Positions 26,815 through 38,129 of a DNA stretch of 64,000 nucleotides are shown one piece after another. A program made the translations under genes and the position numbers. Under the pieces are notes generated by a model. It was given only the letters and a program-made list of their open reading frames with translations, did no database searches and was not told where the DNA came from. Within the stretch, counting starts at the first letter, position 1; each line of letters starts with the position of its first letter. The stretch is from Selenomonas ruminantium subsp. lactilytica TAM6421 (GTDB lineage Bacteria; Bacillota; Negativicutes; Selenomonadales; Selenomonadaceae). The DNA lies in the NCBI RefSeq assembly GCF_000284095.1, contig NC_017068.1, forward strand, positions 2,294,001 to 2,358,000, given 5' to 3'.

Positions 26815-29328
26815 ATGCAGGAGCAAAAAGATACAGCAACTGCCGAAAAAAATAATGTCCGCCTGCTCTATCCCCTGAATGTCTGGGGACTGTCCTTCGG
26901 CTGTGCCGTAGGCTGGGGAGCTTTCATGATGCCGGGCAATCTCTTCCTGCCCCACGCCGGCCCCGTGGGCAGCATTATCGCCATCGCCTTAGGCAGCATC
27001 GCCATGCTGATTATCGGCGCCAATTTCTGCAAGCTGGCGCAAAAATACCGGGATAACGGCGGTTTCTTTGCCTATGTACGAGAGGTCATGGGACATGACC
27101 ATGCGTTCTTAGCAGCCTGGGCCCTGATTGTCACTTACCTGTCCATCATCTGGGCCAATGCCACCGCCGTGGTGGTGCTCGCGCGCTTCTATTTTGGCGG
27201 CGTGCTCCAATGGGGCTTCCACTACAAATTGGCCGGCTTCGATGTCTACGCTGGGGAGATTCTCACCACATGGCTGGTCCTCATTGCCTTTGGCTGCTTT
27301 TCTGCCTATGCGGGCAAGGCAAAACGCCCAGTCAATACACTGATGGCCCTGCTGCTGTTCTTCGGCATCCTGCTGCTCTTCAGCGGCGTGCTGGCCATGA
27401 GTCCCCGCCATGCCAGCTTCTATCCGGCTTTTGACCCGGATATCGGCGGCACACCTTTCTTACAGATTTTCAGTATGCTGATGGTAGCCCCCTGGATGTT
27501 TTTCGGCTTTGAATCCATCACCCATGGCGGCGAGGAATTCCGCTTTCCCATCCAGCGTACCTTCCCCATTATTGTCGGCGCCGTGATTGCCACTTTTTTG
27601 GCTTACAGCCTGCCCATTGCCATTGCCGTTATGGGCAGCCCAGCCGAATTTGCCACCTGGCACGAATACATCATTTCTCTAAGCCACTTGAAAGGCTTTG
27701 ATGCCCTGCCGGTCTTCCACGGGGTTGATGCCCTCTTAGGTCCCGGTGGCATGGCTCTTTTGGCCGCCACGGTACTGGCGGGAATTTTCACCGGCATCAA
27801 CGGCCTCTACCGCGGCTGCTCCTTCCTGCTGCAGTCCATGGCCAAAGATGAGCTCTTGCCTGCCGTCTTTGCCACCCAGGCCGATGACGGCACACCCCGC
27901 AAAGCAGTTTTCCTGATTCTCTTGGTATCCCTGCCCATTCCCTTCCTGGGGCGCACAGCCATTGTCTGGCTCGTGGATGCCATCACCATCAGCGGAGCTA
28001 TCGCCTATGCCTATGTATCCTTATGCCGCTATCGAGAGGCCAAATCCGGGCAGGATTCCACGGGTAAAACCATGGGGATTGCAGGTTTTTTACTTTCCTT
28101 GTTCTTTTTCTTCTGCCCGATTGTCCCCGACCTGCTTTTAGGCAGCACATTGGAAACCGAATCCTATCTGCTGCTGGCGGTCTGGAGTGTTTTGGGGCTC
28201 ATCTATTATTGGTATATCTTTAAGCACGACAAGCAGGAACGCTTCGGCAAATCCTTCACCCTGTGCACCGTGCTGCTATTCCTGAATTTCTTCTCCACAG
28301 CCCTCTGGCTGCGGCAGGTCATGGTCACGAAAATCCCGCTGGCCCAAATGGGCGGTTATGCCCCCATCCATGATGCGCTAAATCATTACAGCATGATTCA
28401 AATTGTACTCATCATGCTAATTCTGCTCTTCATGGCCGATATCTTCACCACCATGCGCCGCCGGGAACACGATATGAGCAAACGAGTCATCGCCGAGCAG
28501 CGCGCCAGCCATACCCGTGGCGCCTATCTGGCCAACATGACCCATGATATCAGCCTCACCATGAATGCCATCATGAGCTATGTGCATCTGGCCCGGGAAA
28601 ATGGCGAAGAATACAAAGAGAATGCCGGCTGCTGCCCGCATGAAGCCTTGAACGGACTCTACCAGAGCCTTGTCCATACCGATTCCATCAGCCATTACTT
28701 CCTCCATCTGGTCAGGGAAATGGAAAAGGTGTACCGCATCCAAAGCACAAGGCTGAAGCTTTACCCAGTACCCACAGATATCCGCTACAATCTCAAACAG
28801 GTCAAGGATATCTTCACGGAGCAGATGCAGGACAAGAATATCGACTTCATGGTTTATACCGCAGAACTGGAAAATCCCTATGTTTACTGCGACAAGAACC
28901 GCCTGCAGCGCATCCTCCTGAACCTCATCAGCCTTGCCTATATGTTCACTCCCGTAGGCGGCAGCATTGCCGTTACTCTGGCGCAAAAGGGCTTTGCCTA
29001 TCATAAACCGCCCGAAGACAGCAGCCGGCGCCGATTCCTGCTTTATGCAGATTATGAACTACGCATCTGCAATTCCGATGCCGTCATGCCGCCGGAAATC
29101 AGCAGCCAGCTCCTGCACGACTGTAATTGGGAACAGCTCTTCAAAGAGGAAGGCTCGGAGCGGGGATTGGCCATCACCAAGCATCTGATTGACCTCTTCC
29201 ATGGCTCCTTCAACATAGTCTCGGAACCGGGACAGGGCACGGAAATCATCATCAACCTGACCTTGCAGCTGGCCAAGCAGTCTGCCGTCCCCATCCATGT
29301 GGAACAGGAAGCCGCCAATATCATATAA
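26815..29328 (+). CDS. APC-type amino acid permease fused to a degenerate histidine kinase (pseudokinase-like copy)
   Basis: 837 residues, homologous over its whole length to the upstream protein (permease start LSFGCAVGWGAFMMPGNLF; membrane part to about 555). The H box keeps H577 (THDISLTM). The ATP-binding part is degraded: the second N-box Asn is L707 (NLISLAYMF), G1 reads N753-S-D755 where the partner has D743-T-G745, and G2 is reduced to SERGLAITKHL. The Cys group shrinks to GCCPH. This looks like a kinase-dead partner that may form a heterodimer or act as transporter-sensor only. I use ATG 26815, with GAGAGGAG 8 nt upstream, rather than the GTG at 26809. Co-transcribed with the first copy. 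Confidence 0.82.
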   Translation: MQEQKDTATAEKNNVRLLYPLNVWGLSFGCAVGWGAFMMPGNLFLPHAGPVGSIIAIALGSIAMLIIGANFCKLAQKYRDNGGFFAYVREVMGHDHAFLAAWALIVTYLSIIWANATAVVVLARFYFGGVLQWGFHYKLAGFDVYAGEILTTWLVLIAFGCFSAYAGKAKRPVNTLMALLLFFGILLLFSGVLAMSPRHASFYPAFDPDIGGTPFLQIFSMLMVAPWMFFGFESITHGGEEFRFPIQRTFPIIVGAVIATFLAYSLPIAIAVMGSPAEFATWHEYIISLSHLKGFDALPVFHGVDALLGPGGMALLAATVLAGIFTGINGLYRGCSFLLQSMAKDELLPAVFATQADDGTPRKAVFLILLVSLPIPFLGRTAIVWLVDAITISGAIAYAYVSLCRYREAKSGQDSTGKTMGIAGFLLSLFFFFCPIVPDLLLGSTLETESYLLLAVWSVLGLIYYWYIFKHDKQERFGKSFTLCTVLLFLNFFSTALWLRQVMVTKIPLAQMGGYAPIHDALNHYSMIQIVLIMLILLFMADIFTTMRRREHDMSKRVIAEQRASHTRGAYLANMTHDISLTMNAIMSYVHLARENGEEYKENAGCCPHEALNGLYQSLVHTDSISHYFLHLVREMEKVYRIQSTRLKLYPVPTDIRYNLKQVKDIFTEQMQDKNIDFMVYTAELENPYVYCDKNRLQRILLNLISLAYMFTPVGGSIAVTLAQKGFAYHKPPEDSSRRRFLLYADYELRICNSDAVMPPEISSQLLHDCNWEQLFKEEGSERGLAITKHLIDLFHGSFNIVSEPGQGTEIIINLTLQLAKQSAVPIHVEQEAANII

Positions 29329-29341
29329 ACAACACAAATAA

Positions 29342-29369
29342 CGGGAGAGCTGATTCATTCAGCCTCCCG
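29342..29369. terminator. Hairpin terminator between the second permease-kinase and MCP 3
   Basis: GGGAG-A-GCTGA pairs with TCAGC-CTCCC around TTCAT and is followed by CTTATTTAT on the plus strand. It serves one or both of the convergent genes. Confidence 0.7.
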
Positions 29370-29391
29370 CTTATTTATGCATATTTACGAC

Positions 29392-31110
29392 TTAATACTC
29401 AAAACGCTCCAACGAATTCTGCAAATCCTGGGCCAACTGCGCCAAGGATTCGCTGGCCGAAGCAATCTCCTGCGCCGAAGCGGACTGCTCTTCCGAAGCC
29501 GCCGACACGCTGGTCATCTCACCGGAAATCACTTTGCCATTGTCGGCAATGCTCTTGGTCTTTTCGTCAATATTATTGGCTTCCGCAGCCACGACCCGCA
29601 GTTCATCGAGCATGACTTTCGCCCGTTCGGCTACGCCATTGGTCGCTTCTTCAATCTGGGCAAAGGTATCGCGCAGATCCGAAACAGCCCGTGAACCGGC
29701 CTGTACGGCTTCGCTGCCGGATTTCATCGAAGAAACGGCCGCCGCCGTATCCTTCTGGATGCCGCTAATCAGGGAAGTGATTTTCTGGGCAGCGTTCTGG
29801 GATTCTTCCGCCAGCTTGCGCACTTCTTCAGCCACCACTGCAAAGCCGCGGCCATGTTCGCCTGCCCGGGCTGCTTCAATGGCTGCATTGAGCGCCAACA
29901 GATTCGTCTGCTCGGCAATGGCCGAAATCGTATCGACAATCTGGCCGATTTCCTGCGAACTTTGTCCGAGCTTATCCACCGTCACCGCAGAACCATTGAC
30001 AATCTTCTCGACGCTGATAATCTGTTCCACCGCTGCGTTGACATTGCGTCCGCCCTCCGTGGCCCTGCTATTGGCATGGCTGGCATAGCTGACCACATCA
30101 TCTGCCGTCTTGTTCAGGGTCTCCAGAGAATTATTCTGCTCATTGATAGCCTCGCCGGCCTCACTGACAAAATTGCCCTGTTCCGTCACGGCATGGGAGG
30201 CCTGTCCCACCGATTGCGCCACCGAACCTGCCGCCTGCGCTGCCTGATGGGCGCTGGCCGTGAGTTCTTCGGACGAAGCCGCCAGCTGCTGGGCGCTTTC
30301 ATTAGTGGTCTGCATGAGTTCACCGATAGTCTTGCGCATCTGGAAGAAGGCATCTGCCACAATGCCGAACTCATCCCCGCGCTGTACCGGATTGGCTGTA
30401 ATGCGGAAGTCGCCGTCCTTCATTTTCCGGCAGCCCGCAATCATCATCTCAATCGGCGCCATAACCCCCTTCATCACAATATAGCTGACCACCACCAAAA
30501 CCACCAGCACAATCACACATTCCAGCAGCATATCGCGGATAGCGGCGGCTGTATCGGCATCATTCTGCTTGTCCAGTGTTTCTGCCCGCTGATGTTCTAC
30601 ATCATTGAGCTCATCCAGCGTCTTGGTCAGGCGCAACATAACCGGCACGGACTTAGTCTGCGTATGCTGGAAAGCTTCGGCATTCTTGAGCTCTAACGTA
30701 TACTGAACAACCACGGCATTCTCTTTCTTCAAACTTTCCCAATCCGTCTGAATTGCCTTGGTCATTTCAATGATCTTGGGGTTGTCCTCCTTGATGGCCG
30801 CATAATCGGCTACAGCCTTATCAGCATTCTTGACCGCTTCGTCATAGGTTCCCTTTGTTTTCTTCAGGAAATCCATCTCATCCGAGGTCATCATTTCTAC
30901 CGCCAGCGCATGGGCACGGCGAATCTGGAAACGGGCCTCCTGGGCACGCTCCATACCAGTCAATGATGTGGCATACATAAAAGTCATATCACGCTGTGCC
31001 TTGCTCAGCGCACTATAGGCCGACCAGCCAATCAACAGCATACCGATGATTCCTACGGCCACCATCAATCCCAATTTTACTGGCACCTTCAGATTATCCA
31101 TCCATTGCAT
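29392..31110 (-). CDS. Methyl-accepting chemotaxis protein 3 (four-helix-bundle sensor)
   Basis: 572 residues: TM1 about 11-31 ([21 protein letters not shown]), a helical sensor about 35-190 starting [19 protein letters not shown]2 about 190-213 ([17 protein letters not shown]), HAMP, and a signalling hairpin with [21 protein letters not shown]. It is closer in layout to MCP 1/2 than to MCP 5/6. Ends LERFEY with no CheR tether. The upstream 160 bp hold the terminator of MCP 4 and no clear promoter. The ligand is unknown. Confidence 0.94.
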   Translation of the reverse strand: MQWMDNLKVPVKLGLMVAVGIIGMLLIGWSAYSALSKAQRDMTFMYATSLTGMERAQEARFQIRRAHALAVEMMTSDEMDFLKKTKGTYDEAVKNADKAVADYAAIKEDNPKIIEMTKAIQTDWESLKKENAVVVQYTLELKNAEAFQHTQTKSVPVMLRLTKTLDELNDVEHQRAETLDKQNDADTAAAIRDMLLECVIVLVVLVVVSYIVMKGVMAPIEMMIAGCRKMKDGDFRITANPVQRGDEFGIVADAFFQMRKTIGELMQTTNESAQQLAASSEELTASAHQAAQAAGSVAQSVGQASHAVTEQGNFVSEAGEAINEQNNSLETLNKTADDVVSYASHANSRATEGGRNVNAAVEQIISVEKIVNGSAVTVDKLGQSSQEIGQIVDTISAIAEQTNLLALNAAIEAARAGEHGRGFAVVAEEVRKLAEESQNAAQKITSLISGIQKDTAAAVSSMKSGSEAVQAGSRAVSDLRDTFAQIEEATNGVAERAKVMLDELRVVAAEANNIDEKTKSIADNGKVISGEMTSVSAASEEQSASAQEIASASESLAQLAQDLQNSLERFEY

Positions 31111-31191
31111 AAGACAGCACTTCCCTTCTTGATTTCGGCAGCATTATCCCTTTTTCCGCTGCCTTCTCCCACATATCAATCTGCTTTTCAA

Positions 31192-31222
31192 AATAAAGCA
31201 GGCGGCTGACTTTTCAACCGCC
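31192..31222 (-). terminator. Terminator of MCP 4
   Basis: On the minus strand GGCGGTTGA pairs with TCAGCCGCC (one mismatch) around a 4-nt loop, followed by TGCTTTATTTT. Confidence 0.7.
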
Positions 31223-31272
31223 CGCCCTGCATTCACTTTATCCACCTATTGACTTATCAAAGTCTCTGAAAA

Positions 31273-33003
31273 TCACACCTTGAACTCGCCCACAGCCGTT
31301 TGCAGGCCATGCGCCAGCTGGGCCAGCGCCTCACTTGCCGAAGCGATTTCTTCGGCGGCTGCGGACTGCTGCTCGGCGGCTGCCGATACGCTTTCCATGT
31401 CGGCTGCCACCCGGCGGCTGTTCTCGGAAATCTTGCTGGAGCGATTGCGGACATTTTCCGTATCGTCCGATACCACTTTCAAATCACCGCTCATGCCATG
31501 AGCCTTATCTGCTACAGCATCCGAAGCTTCAAGGATCTTATCAAAAGCCACTTTGAGCTGACTGACGGATTCCGTGCCTTCCTTGACGGCCGCATTGCCC
31601 TTCTGCATGGAGTTGACCGCATCCGTGGTATCGTTCTGAATGGCACCGATCAGATCCGTGATGCGCTTGGCCGCATTCTGGGACTCTTCAGCCAACTTCC
31701 TGACCTCGTCCGCTACAACGGCAAAGCCGCGGCCATGTTCGCCGGCACGGGCTGCTTCGATGGCGGCATTGAGCGCCAGCAGGTTCGTCTGGTCGGCGAT
31801 ACCGGAGATGGTCTCCACGATCTGGCCAATTTCCTGGGAGCGTTGCCCCAGCTTATCCACCGTAGCAGTAGAACTGTTGACGATCGACTCGACACTGACA
31901 ATCTTATCCACAGCACTGCCAATGGCACTGCTGCCATCCTGTGCCTGTTTATGGGATTCCGTGACATTGGCCGTGACTTCACCAGCGGTCTGATTGAGGT
32001 TGCTGATGGAGTTCATGGTGTTATCGATGGACTCCATGGCCTCCTCCACATCCTTCTGCTGTTCGATGACAGCACCGGCAGAGCTCGTCACACGCTGGGC
32101 CACCTGCTCAGAAGCCAGTGCCGACTGATGTGCCGTGGCCGTAAGCTCCTGCGAAGACGCCGCCAGCTGTTCGGTGGAGGTGATGACCTTCTTGATCAGA
32201 TTGTTGACCGTGATGCGCATATCGCGGACCGCAGCTTCCATGCGGCCGAATTCGTCGCCGCGCTCCACGGTACCGATCTTGCCGCCCGTGCGGAAATCGC
32301 CCCGGGACAGCTTCTCGCAGACCAGGATAACCAGCTGCAGCGGTCCTGTGATCTGCTTGGTCACAAAGGCAATAGCCAGCGTCAGCACCACGATGATGAC
32401 GGCACAGGTAACCACCATGCGGAAAACCGCACTGTTCATATCTTCTTCGCCCTTATCCAGTCCTTTTTTGGCATCTTCGAGGCTTCTGCCCTGGACAGCT
32501 TCCAGGTCACCAGACATGGCCACGGCCAGCGGCATGACCTTTTCCTGATAGAACATCATTGGGGCTAATTCATCTTCGCTTTCATAGGCATTCATCTGCA
32601 AAAGCTGAGCGGCATTAGCCTTGTAAGCATCAAAGTCCTTGCGCACCTTGGCCGCCATCTCTGCCCTTTTCGGATGTTTGGCATGCAGCGCTTCATACTT
32701 CTGCATGAAATCTTCCGCTTCGGCAATGGCCGCATTGAATTTCGTGACCCGCTCCTGACGGTATTCCGGCTTATTGGTATACGGCTGGAGACTGGCCTGA
32801 ATCTGCGAATAACGGGTGTTGTAGCGTACCTGAGCACAATAGTAGATGCTCATGGTATCTTCATTGTAAAGCTCTTCCATATCCGCTCGGGCTGCCCTGA
32901 TTGAAGTATAACCAACCCAGCCCACAATCAGCGTGGCAATGAAAGCCAGCACGCCGATACATGCCAGTTTTTGGGCAACACTGATGTTTCTGATGAATCC
33001 CAT
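31273..33003 (-). CDS. Methyl-accepting chemotaxis protein 4 (four-helix-bundle sensor)
   Basis: 576 residues: TM1 about 11-31 ([20 protein letters not shown]), a helical sensor about 35-185 with [21 protein letters not shown]2 about 190-212 ([18 protein letters not shown]), HAMP with [15 protein letters not shown], and a hairpin tip [22 protein letters not shown] start at ATG 33003 because GGAAGGAGA is correctly spaced upstream; a TTG at 33021 is less likely. It begins 69 nt after MCP 5 with no terminator between, so the two are probably one transcript. Confidence 0.94.
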   Translation of the reverse strand: MGFIRNISVAQKLACIGVLAFIATLIVGWVGYTSIRAARADMEELYNEDTMSIYYCAQVRYNTRYSQIQASLQPYTNKPEYRQERVTKFNAAIAEAEDFMQKYEALHAKHPKRAEMAAKVRKDFDAYKANAAQLLQMNAYESEDELAPMMFYQEKVMPLAVAMSGDLEAVQGRSLEDAKKGLDKGEEDMNSAVFRMVVTCAVIIVVLTLAIAFVTKQITGPLQLVILVCEKLSRGDFRTGGKIGTVERGDEFGRMEAAVRDMRITVNNLIKKVITSTEQLAASSQELTATAHQSALASEQVAQRVTSSAGAVIEQQKDVEEAMESIDNTMNSISNLNQTAGEVTANVTESHKQAQDGSSAIGSAVDKIVSVESIVNSSTATVDKLGQRSQEIGQIVETISGIADQTNLLALNAAIEAARAGEHGRGFAVVADEVRKLAEESQNAAKRITDLIGAIQNDTTDAVNSMQKGNAAVKEGTESVSQLKVAFDKILEASDAVADKAHGMSGDLKVVSDDTENVRNRSSKISENSRRVAADMESVSAAAEQQSAAAEEIASASEALAQLAHGLQTAVGEFKV

Positions 33004-33072
33004 GATCTTCTCTCCTTCCAACTTTATTATGCATCCCTGCCGATATGATTCGATTCGCGGAACAGGACTTGT

Positions 33073-35052
33073 TTATACGCTGAATCTGGACACGGCTTCC
33101 TGCATCTTCCCAGCCATATTGGCCAAGGCCTGTGAAGCGGCGGCGATTTCTTCATTGGAAGCGGACTGTTCTTCCGTTGCCGAAGAAATGGTCTGCATGC
33201 TGTCCGCAGTTTTCTGCGTTATGCTGTCGATAGCCTCCACTGCCGTCACAATCTGTTCAGCACCTGTAGAAACCTGAGAAACAGCATTGCTGATTTCCCC
33301 AATCTGGGTATTTATATCGTCCACCTTGCTCATGATATCTTCAAATTGTTCCCCTACATTCCGGATAGCCTTGGTTCCCAGGGTAACTTCCTGCGTGCCG
33401 CTCTGCATGGAATCCACCGCCCGGGCAGTCTCATTCTGGATGGAGGCAATGCGCTCCTTGATCTGCTCTGCCGATTCCTGGGATTCAGCCGCCAATTTAC
33501 GGACTTCCTCTGCTACTACCGCAAACCCCCGGCCCTGTTCACCGGCACGGGCTGCCTCGATGGCGGCATTGAGGGACAGCAGGTTGGTCTGCTGGGCAAT
33601 GGAGGAAATCGCCTCCACGATCTGCCCAATCTGCTGGGAACTCTCCCCTAAGGTCTTCACGACTTCCGAAGACGAAAGCACGCTCTGCTCGATGGCTCCC
33701 ATCTTGCTGATGGCCTCTTCCATCAGCCCGGCGCCCTTCTTTGCCGCTTCCGCCGTCTGTTGGGAAGCCGTGGTGATATGCCGGGCTTTGGTTGCCACAT
33801 TGGCAATATCATTATAGACACCGCCCACGCTGCTCTTGGCATGTTCGATATCGCCCAACTGCTGAGCCACATTGCCGCTGACTTCGCCCACAGTTTCCGC
33901 CACATGCACAGCTGCCTCTGCCGACTGCTGGGTATTGGCAGTAAGTTCTTCCGAAGATGCTGCCACCTGTTCCGAGGTCGTAGCCATCTGGCGGATCAGG
34001 TTGCTCAGGTTCTCACTCATGGTATTGAAAGCCTGCGTAAGAGAGCCGATCTCATCCCGGGACGTAACAGGCAGTTTCTCCTGACGCAGATTCCCCTTGG
34101 CCATCTCTCGGGCATTACCTTCCAATGCCACAATCGGATTGGTGATGTCCGCAGCCACTTTGAAACATACGCCCAGCACCAGGATCAGACCGACTACCGT
34201 CAGGATACCATATCCGATCTTCAAAGTCGTCACAGAGGAGAATACATAATCATAAGGCACACTCATAGCGAAAATCCAGCCAGTGCTGGGAACAATCGTA
34301 TAACTGCAGATCATCTTGCCATCACGGGGACTATCAAAGACGAATACGCCCTTGCCCTTTTGCTGCATTTCATCGAAATGACTGCCTACACCAGGCAGAT
34401 CCTGAAATTTGGAACCAATCTGTTCATCTGTTCCAATCCCCAAGACCACTCCACTCTTATCGGCTACAGCAGCCATACCTGCTTCACCATGGTATTTCAG
34501 CTTATCCACCTGCGTATCCACCACAGCCATGTCAATATCCGTACAGATGGCACCATAGAATTGACCATCCTTCTTGAACGGTGCCACTGCTGACACGACC
34601 ATCTTGCCCGTATTCTTGTCCACATAAGGATCCGTGAAGCTCATCTTGCCAGCCTTCTTGGCATCATTATACCAGGGGCGCGTACGGGGGTCTAAAGTTC
34701 CTGTGCTCTTGTTTTGCGTACGATAAGAAGCGAAATAACCATCTTCCATGCCGACATTCAGATCCAGGATTTCCCCATCCGAAGCACCAATAGCCAGAGA
34801 GGTAATGCTTTTGAGCCGGTTTTCATCACCATTGAACTCCGTCATCAGATCAGCTGCGTACTGCGCAGATGCCCCCTTAGCCTGCAGCCAGCCGTCCATC
34901 TGGGATGCTGCATCACCCATAGTTGCAGTAAGCTCCTGCTCCACGGCCTGTTCCAGATTCTTATCCGCCGTGTAAAAACCGATAATGGATACCACTGCCA
35001 TCAGCAAACCAACAATACCGGCCAGAACGGAAAACTTCTGCCTGATCCCCAT
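33073..35052 (-). CDS. Methyl-accepting chemotaxis protein 5 (dCache sensor)
   Basis: About 659 residues: TM1 about 6-26, a periplasmic dCache domain about 30-275 with [16 protein letters not shown] and [22 protein letters not shown]2 about 280-302, HAMP, and a hairpin with [21 protein letters not shown]. The RxWY plus downstream ICTDIDM arrangement resembles amino-acid-binding dCache domains, so an amino acid ligand is a reasonable guess. ATG 35052 has GAGAGG 9 nt upstream; an ATG at 35061 would touch that ribosome binding site. Probable operon with MCP 4. Confidence 0.94.
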   Translation of the reverse strand: MGIRQKFSVLAGIVGLLMAVVSIIGFYTADKNLEQAVEQELTATMGDAASQMDGWLQAKGASAQYAADLMTEFNGDENRLKSITSLAIGASDGEILDLNVGMEDGYFASYRTQNKSTGTLDPRTRPWYNDAKKAGKMSFTDPYVDKNTGKMVVSAVAPFKKDGQFYGAICTDIDMAVVDTQVDKLKYHGEAGMAAVADKSGVVLGIGTDEQIGSKFQDLPGVGSHFDEMQQKGKGVFVFDSPRDGKMICSYTIVPSTGWIFAMSVPYDYVFSSVTTLKIGYGILTVVGLILVLGVCFKVAADITNPIVALEGNAREMAKGNLRQEKLPVTSRDEIGSLTQAFNTMSENLSNLIRQMATTSEQVAASSEELTANTQQSAEAAVHVAETVGEVSGNVAQQLGDIEHAKSSVGGVYNDIANVATKARHITTASQQTAEAAKKGAGLMEEAISKMGAIEQSVLSSSEVVKTLGESSQQIGQIVEAISSIAQQTNLLSLNAAIEAARAGEQGRGFAVVAEEVRKLAAESQESAEQIKERIASIQNETARAVDSMQSGTQEVTLGTKAIRNVGEQFEDIMSKVDDINTQIGEISNAVSQVSTGAEQIVTAVEAIDSITQKTADSMQTISSATEEQSASNEEIAAASQALANMAGKMQEAVSRFSV

Positions 35053-35196
35053 ACCTACCATCCTCTCTTTAGTATTTTACATTTCCTTAAATCCATAAAT
35101 CTCCGTGTGTTGTTACTTCTACACCAAAGAGGCAAATCCTTTTAAAGACTAAAAATTTTCTAAAAACTAACGGGTACATCGGGTACGGAAAACAGC

Positions 35197-35245
35197 GAAA
35201 AAGATGCTGAAAAGCCTGCATCTGAGCGCGCATCTTTTCAGCATC
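35197..35245 (-). terminator. Terminator of MCP 6
   Basis: A 12-bp perfect stem, GATGCTGAAAAG (35203-35214) with CTTTTCAGCATC (35234-35245), is followed on the minus strand by TTTTTCGC. Confidence 0.9.
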
Positions 35246-35268
35246 TCCTTATATTGCCTTATTTTCTT

Positions 35269-37329
35269 TTAAAGTTTGAATCTCTGCATCCCAGCCTGCA
35301 GGTCGCTGGCCAGCTGGGCCAGGCTTCTGGCCGCATCAGAAATCTCATGCATGGAAGCACTCTGCTCCTGTCCGGCAGCTGATACCGACTGGGCTTCGTC
35401 CGAATTCTTGCCGCTGGTCTTCGCGATATTGACACTAGCCTGCAGCATCTTTTCATTTTCCTGGGCCATGGTATCGATGCCCTTGGCAATCCGCTGGATC
35501 TGTCTGGTCAGGTCATCAATGACGTTGACGATTTCCTGGAAGACGATATCCGCAGACTGAACGGTATCAATCCCCGCCTGCACGCTCTGGGCGCCACTGG
35601 CACTGGCCTCTACCGCCAGTTTCATATCCTGCAGGTTTCCCTTGACCAGATCAGCAATCTGCTGAGAAGACTGGTTGGAACTTTCAGCCAGCTTGCGCAC
35701 TTCATCGGCCACTACCGCAAACCCACGGCCAGCCTCGCCAGCTCTGGCAGCTTCAATCGCCGCATTCAATGCCAGCAGGTTCGTCTGCTCGGCAATGCTC
35801 GTAATCATCTGGACAATGTCCGAAATCTGCTTGGAGCTGTCGTTCAATTTCTCAATGGATACCTGGATGCTGTCCGTGCTGGCCGTGATATTATTCATCT
35901 GGGCTACTGCCTCCTGTATGGAGCGGCGTCCGCCATTGATTTTTTCCTTGGCCGCCACGGCATTCTGCAGCACGATATTGGTATCCTTCACGATATTCTG
36001 GGCATGCTGCGTAACATCTTCGGCGGTAGCCTGGATATTGCCCGCCTCGACGGCCTGCTCACTGGCCCCCTCGGCTATGCTGACCACGCTATCGGCTACC
36101 ATATGGGCAGCCTGGGCCGACTGTTCGGCGCTGGCGGTCAGTTCTTCACTGGCAGCGGCCACCTGATCCGACATACTGTTGACATCCCCAATAACCTTGC
36201 GCAGGTTTTCAATCATATTATTAAGCGAATCCCCGAGCGCCCCCATTTCATCACGAGCCGCAATGTTCGAACGGCCCCGCAGGTCGCCATCGGCAATCTT
36301 GCCGGCTTCCGTCATCAGATGTTCAATCGGATTGCCCACCCGGCGGTTGAATACACCAATCAGGACCACACAGAGCACCAGCATAACGACAATAGCCATG
36401 ACAATGCTGGTGTATCTGGCCTTATTGATGGGGCCGGCATAATCGGCCACAGGCGCCACGAGAACAATCTTCAGATTGTCAATGTATAATGGCGCAATCA
36501 TGATATAGCTGTCCTCACCTAAGGCAGAGGTTTCCATGAAGGTAAGCTCCTGCGCGTTGATGGCCTTCTGCCCAATAGCGGCCACTTCGGCATTGCTGTC
36601 TTCCGTTATCTTGGCCTTCATGTTCTTATTGTCATCGCGACTGGCCAGGTAATAACCATCATGGGTGACGAGGAACGCATAGCCCGTATCTCCCACCTGG
36701 ATATTCTTGACATAATCTTCGAGCTCATCGATATTCATGGTGATGGTGATGACGCCATCGATATGCCCATTCTGCAAGAAAGCCCTGGCACTGGTCATCA
36801 TATTGCGTCCGGAAATTTCTTCATGATAGGGGCCGATGACGATATTCTTGCCCGGCGAAGCCATGGCCTCTGTGTAATATTTTTCCTTCTGATAATCATA
36901 GCCCTTGCTGGTATCGCTGTAATCCATCGTGAGCTTGACCGTGCCGCCGTCACGAATCAGATAAGGACCAAAATAAGCCTGTCCCTCCTGATAGGCATTG
37001 GGTGCAAACCAATAACCGCTGCCCACTACCAGATTGTCCGATTCGATATAGCCCTTGGCCATACCGTACAGGATATCCAGATCATAGACTTTCAGCTGGG
37101 TGGCCGTCAGCTCCAGGCCGGCGGTTTTCTGCTCCACCTGCATCAGACGCTGGTCCAGCTTATTCGTGATGGCTGTCGCCTGCTGTCCTAAGCTGTTCTT
37201 GACCTGATTTTCCATGCCGTCCTGAAACTGAGCAACATTGATGAAGGTCTGAATGGTGAGCAATACGCCTGTGATGATGATGATACAGGCAATGAACAAT
37301 GTTTTTATACTGCCGTCAGGTTTTCTCAT
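35269..37329 (-). CDS. Methyl-accepting chemotaxis protein 6 (dCache sensor)
   Basis: 686 residues from ATG 37329, chosen for AAAGGAGGG just upstream. TM1 is about 9-30 ([19 protein letters not shown]); a periplasmic dCache domain spans about 35-300 ([57 protein letters not shown]); TM2 is about 310-332; then HAMP and a hairpin with [21 protein letters not shown]. It lacks the RPWY motif seen in MCP 5, so its ligand class probably differs. Its own terminator separates it from MCP 5. Confidence 0.94.
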   Translation of the reverse strand: MRKPDGSIKTLFIACIIIITGVLLTIQTFINVAQFQDGMENQVKNSLGQQATAITNKLDQRLMQVEQKTAGLELTATQLKVYDLDILYGMAKGYIESDNLVVGSGYWFAPNAYQEGQAYFGPYLIRDGGTVKLTMDYSDTSKGYDYQKEKYYTEAMASPGKNIVIGPYHEEISGRNMMTSARAFLQNGHIDGVITITMNIDELEDYVKNIQVGDTGYAFLVTHDGYYLASRDDNKNMKAKITEDSNAEVAAIGQKAINAQELTFMETSALGEDSYIMIAPLYIDNLKIVLVAPVADYAGPINKARYTSIVMAIVVMLVLCVVLIGVFNRRVGNPIEHLMTEAGKIADGDLRGRSNIAARDEMGALGDSLNNMIENLRKVIGDVNSMSDQVAAASEELTASAEQSAQAAHMVADSVVSIAEGASEQAVEAGNIQATAEDVTQHAQNIVKDTNIVLQNAVAAKEKINGGRRSIQEAVAQMNNITASTDSIQVSIEKLNDSSKQISDIVQMITSIAEQTNLLALNAAIEAARAGEAGRGFAVVADEVRKLAESSNQSSQQIADLVKGNLQDMKLAVEASASGAQSVQAGIDTVQSADIVFQEIVNVIDDLTRQIQRIAKGIDTMAQENEKMLQASVNIAKTSGKNSDEAQSVSAAGQEQSASMHEISDAARSLAQLASDLQAGMQRFKL

Positions 37330-37417
37330 ATGATGCCCTCCTTTACAACGTTGTTGAGGCAGATACAATTTCTACCTATCATTTCGTGCTCAACTGATAT
37401 TATTCCTGCCTGAATAT

Positions 37418-37463
37418 AAAAAAAAAGCCTGCGGCAAAATCACATCTGCCACAGGCTTCTTTT
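37418..37463 (-). terminator. Terminator of hpf
   Basis: On the minus strand AAGCCTGTGGCAGA pairs with TTTGCCGCAGGCTT and is followed by a run of Ts. Confidence 0.92.
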
Positions 37464-37467
37464 ATAT

Positions 37468-38010
37468 TCAGTTACCGGATTCAATCAGTCCGTAATTGCC
37501 ATCGGTGCGTTTGTAAACCACCTGCACATCTTCCGTCTCTGCATTGCGGAAGACGAAGAAGTTATGGTTCAGCAGATTCATCTGCATGATAGCTTCCTGC
37601 ACATCCATGGGCTTGACCACGAATTTCTTGGTCTTGACTACCTGATATTCCTCATCATCGGCAGGGCCTTCCACCGCAGGAGTCTTCAGTGCCTCAGCCT
37701 TGAAACCGCCACCGCGGAAACGACGGGCCAGTTTCGTCTTCTGTTTGTGGATCTGGCGCTCCAGTTTTTCCACTACCAGGTCGATTGACGTGTACATATC
37801 CATCGTGGCTTCTTCGCCGCGAAGTAAGATACCGCCCTGCACGGGAACCGTAACTTCTACAATATGGCGTCCCTTTGACACAGTAAGCAGAACTGAAATA
37901 TCACCCACATTCTCAAAGTACTTGGTGACTTTGCCTACACGTTTCTCCACATACTCGCGCAGGGAAGGAGTGATCTCGATGTTCTTGCCTCTTACATTGA
38001 ATGTTGCCAT
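37468..38010 (-). CDS. hpf: Ribosome hibernation promoting factor, long form
   Basis: 180 residues: an N-terminal S30AE domain (ATFNVRGKNIEITPSLREYV, about 2-100) that binds the ribosomal decoding region, a basic linker (HKQKTKLARRFRGGGFK), and a C-terminal dimerisation domain (about 120-178, YQVVKTKKFVVKPMDVQEAI, FFVFRNAETEDVQVVYKR) that pairs 70S ribosomes into 100S. Long HPF is the usual Firmicutes form. I start at ATG 38010 (AAGGGG 9 nt upstream); an ATG 9 nt earlier overlaps the ribosome binding site. A CCACAG/CTGTGG hairpin at 38036-38057 is in its leader. Confidence 0.95.
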   Translation of the reverse strand: MATFNVRGKNIEITPSLREYVEKRVGKVTKYFENVGDISVLLTVSKGRHIVEVTVPVQGGILLRGEEATMDMYTSIDLVVEKLERQIHKQKTKLARRFRGGGFKAEALKTPAVEGPADDEEYQVVKTKKFVVKPMDVQEAIMQMNLLNHNFFVFRNAETEDVQVVYKRTDGNYGLIESGN

Positions 38011-38035
38011 AGGACACATCCCCTTTCTTATGCGG

Positions 38036-38057
38036 CCACAGACTTATTTTGCTGTGG
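38036..38057 (-). other. Leader hairpin upstream of hpf
   Basis: CCACAG (38036-38041) and CTGTGG (38052-38057) form a 6-bp stem with a 10-nt loop 26 nt upstream of the hpf start. The role is unknown; a weak translational control element is possible. Confidence 0.35.
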
Positions 38058-38129
38058 CAATGATAGCAACTTTGGGTTGTTTATACTCCTAATATTCGCC
38101 GCTCGCTGCCAAAATCCTTCTTTTTTTTA

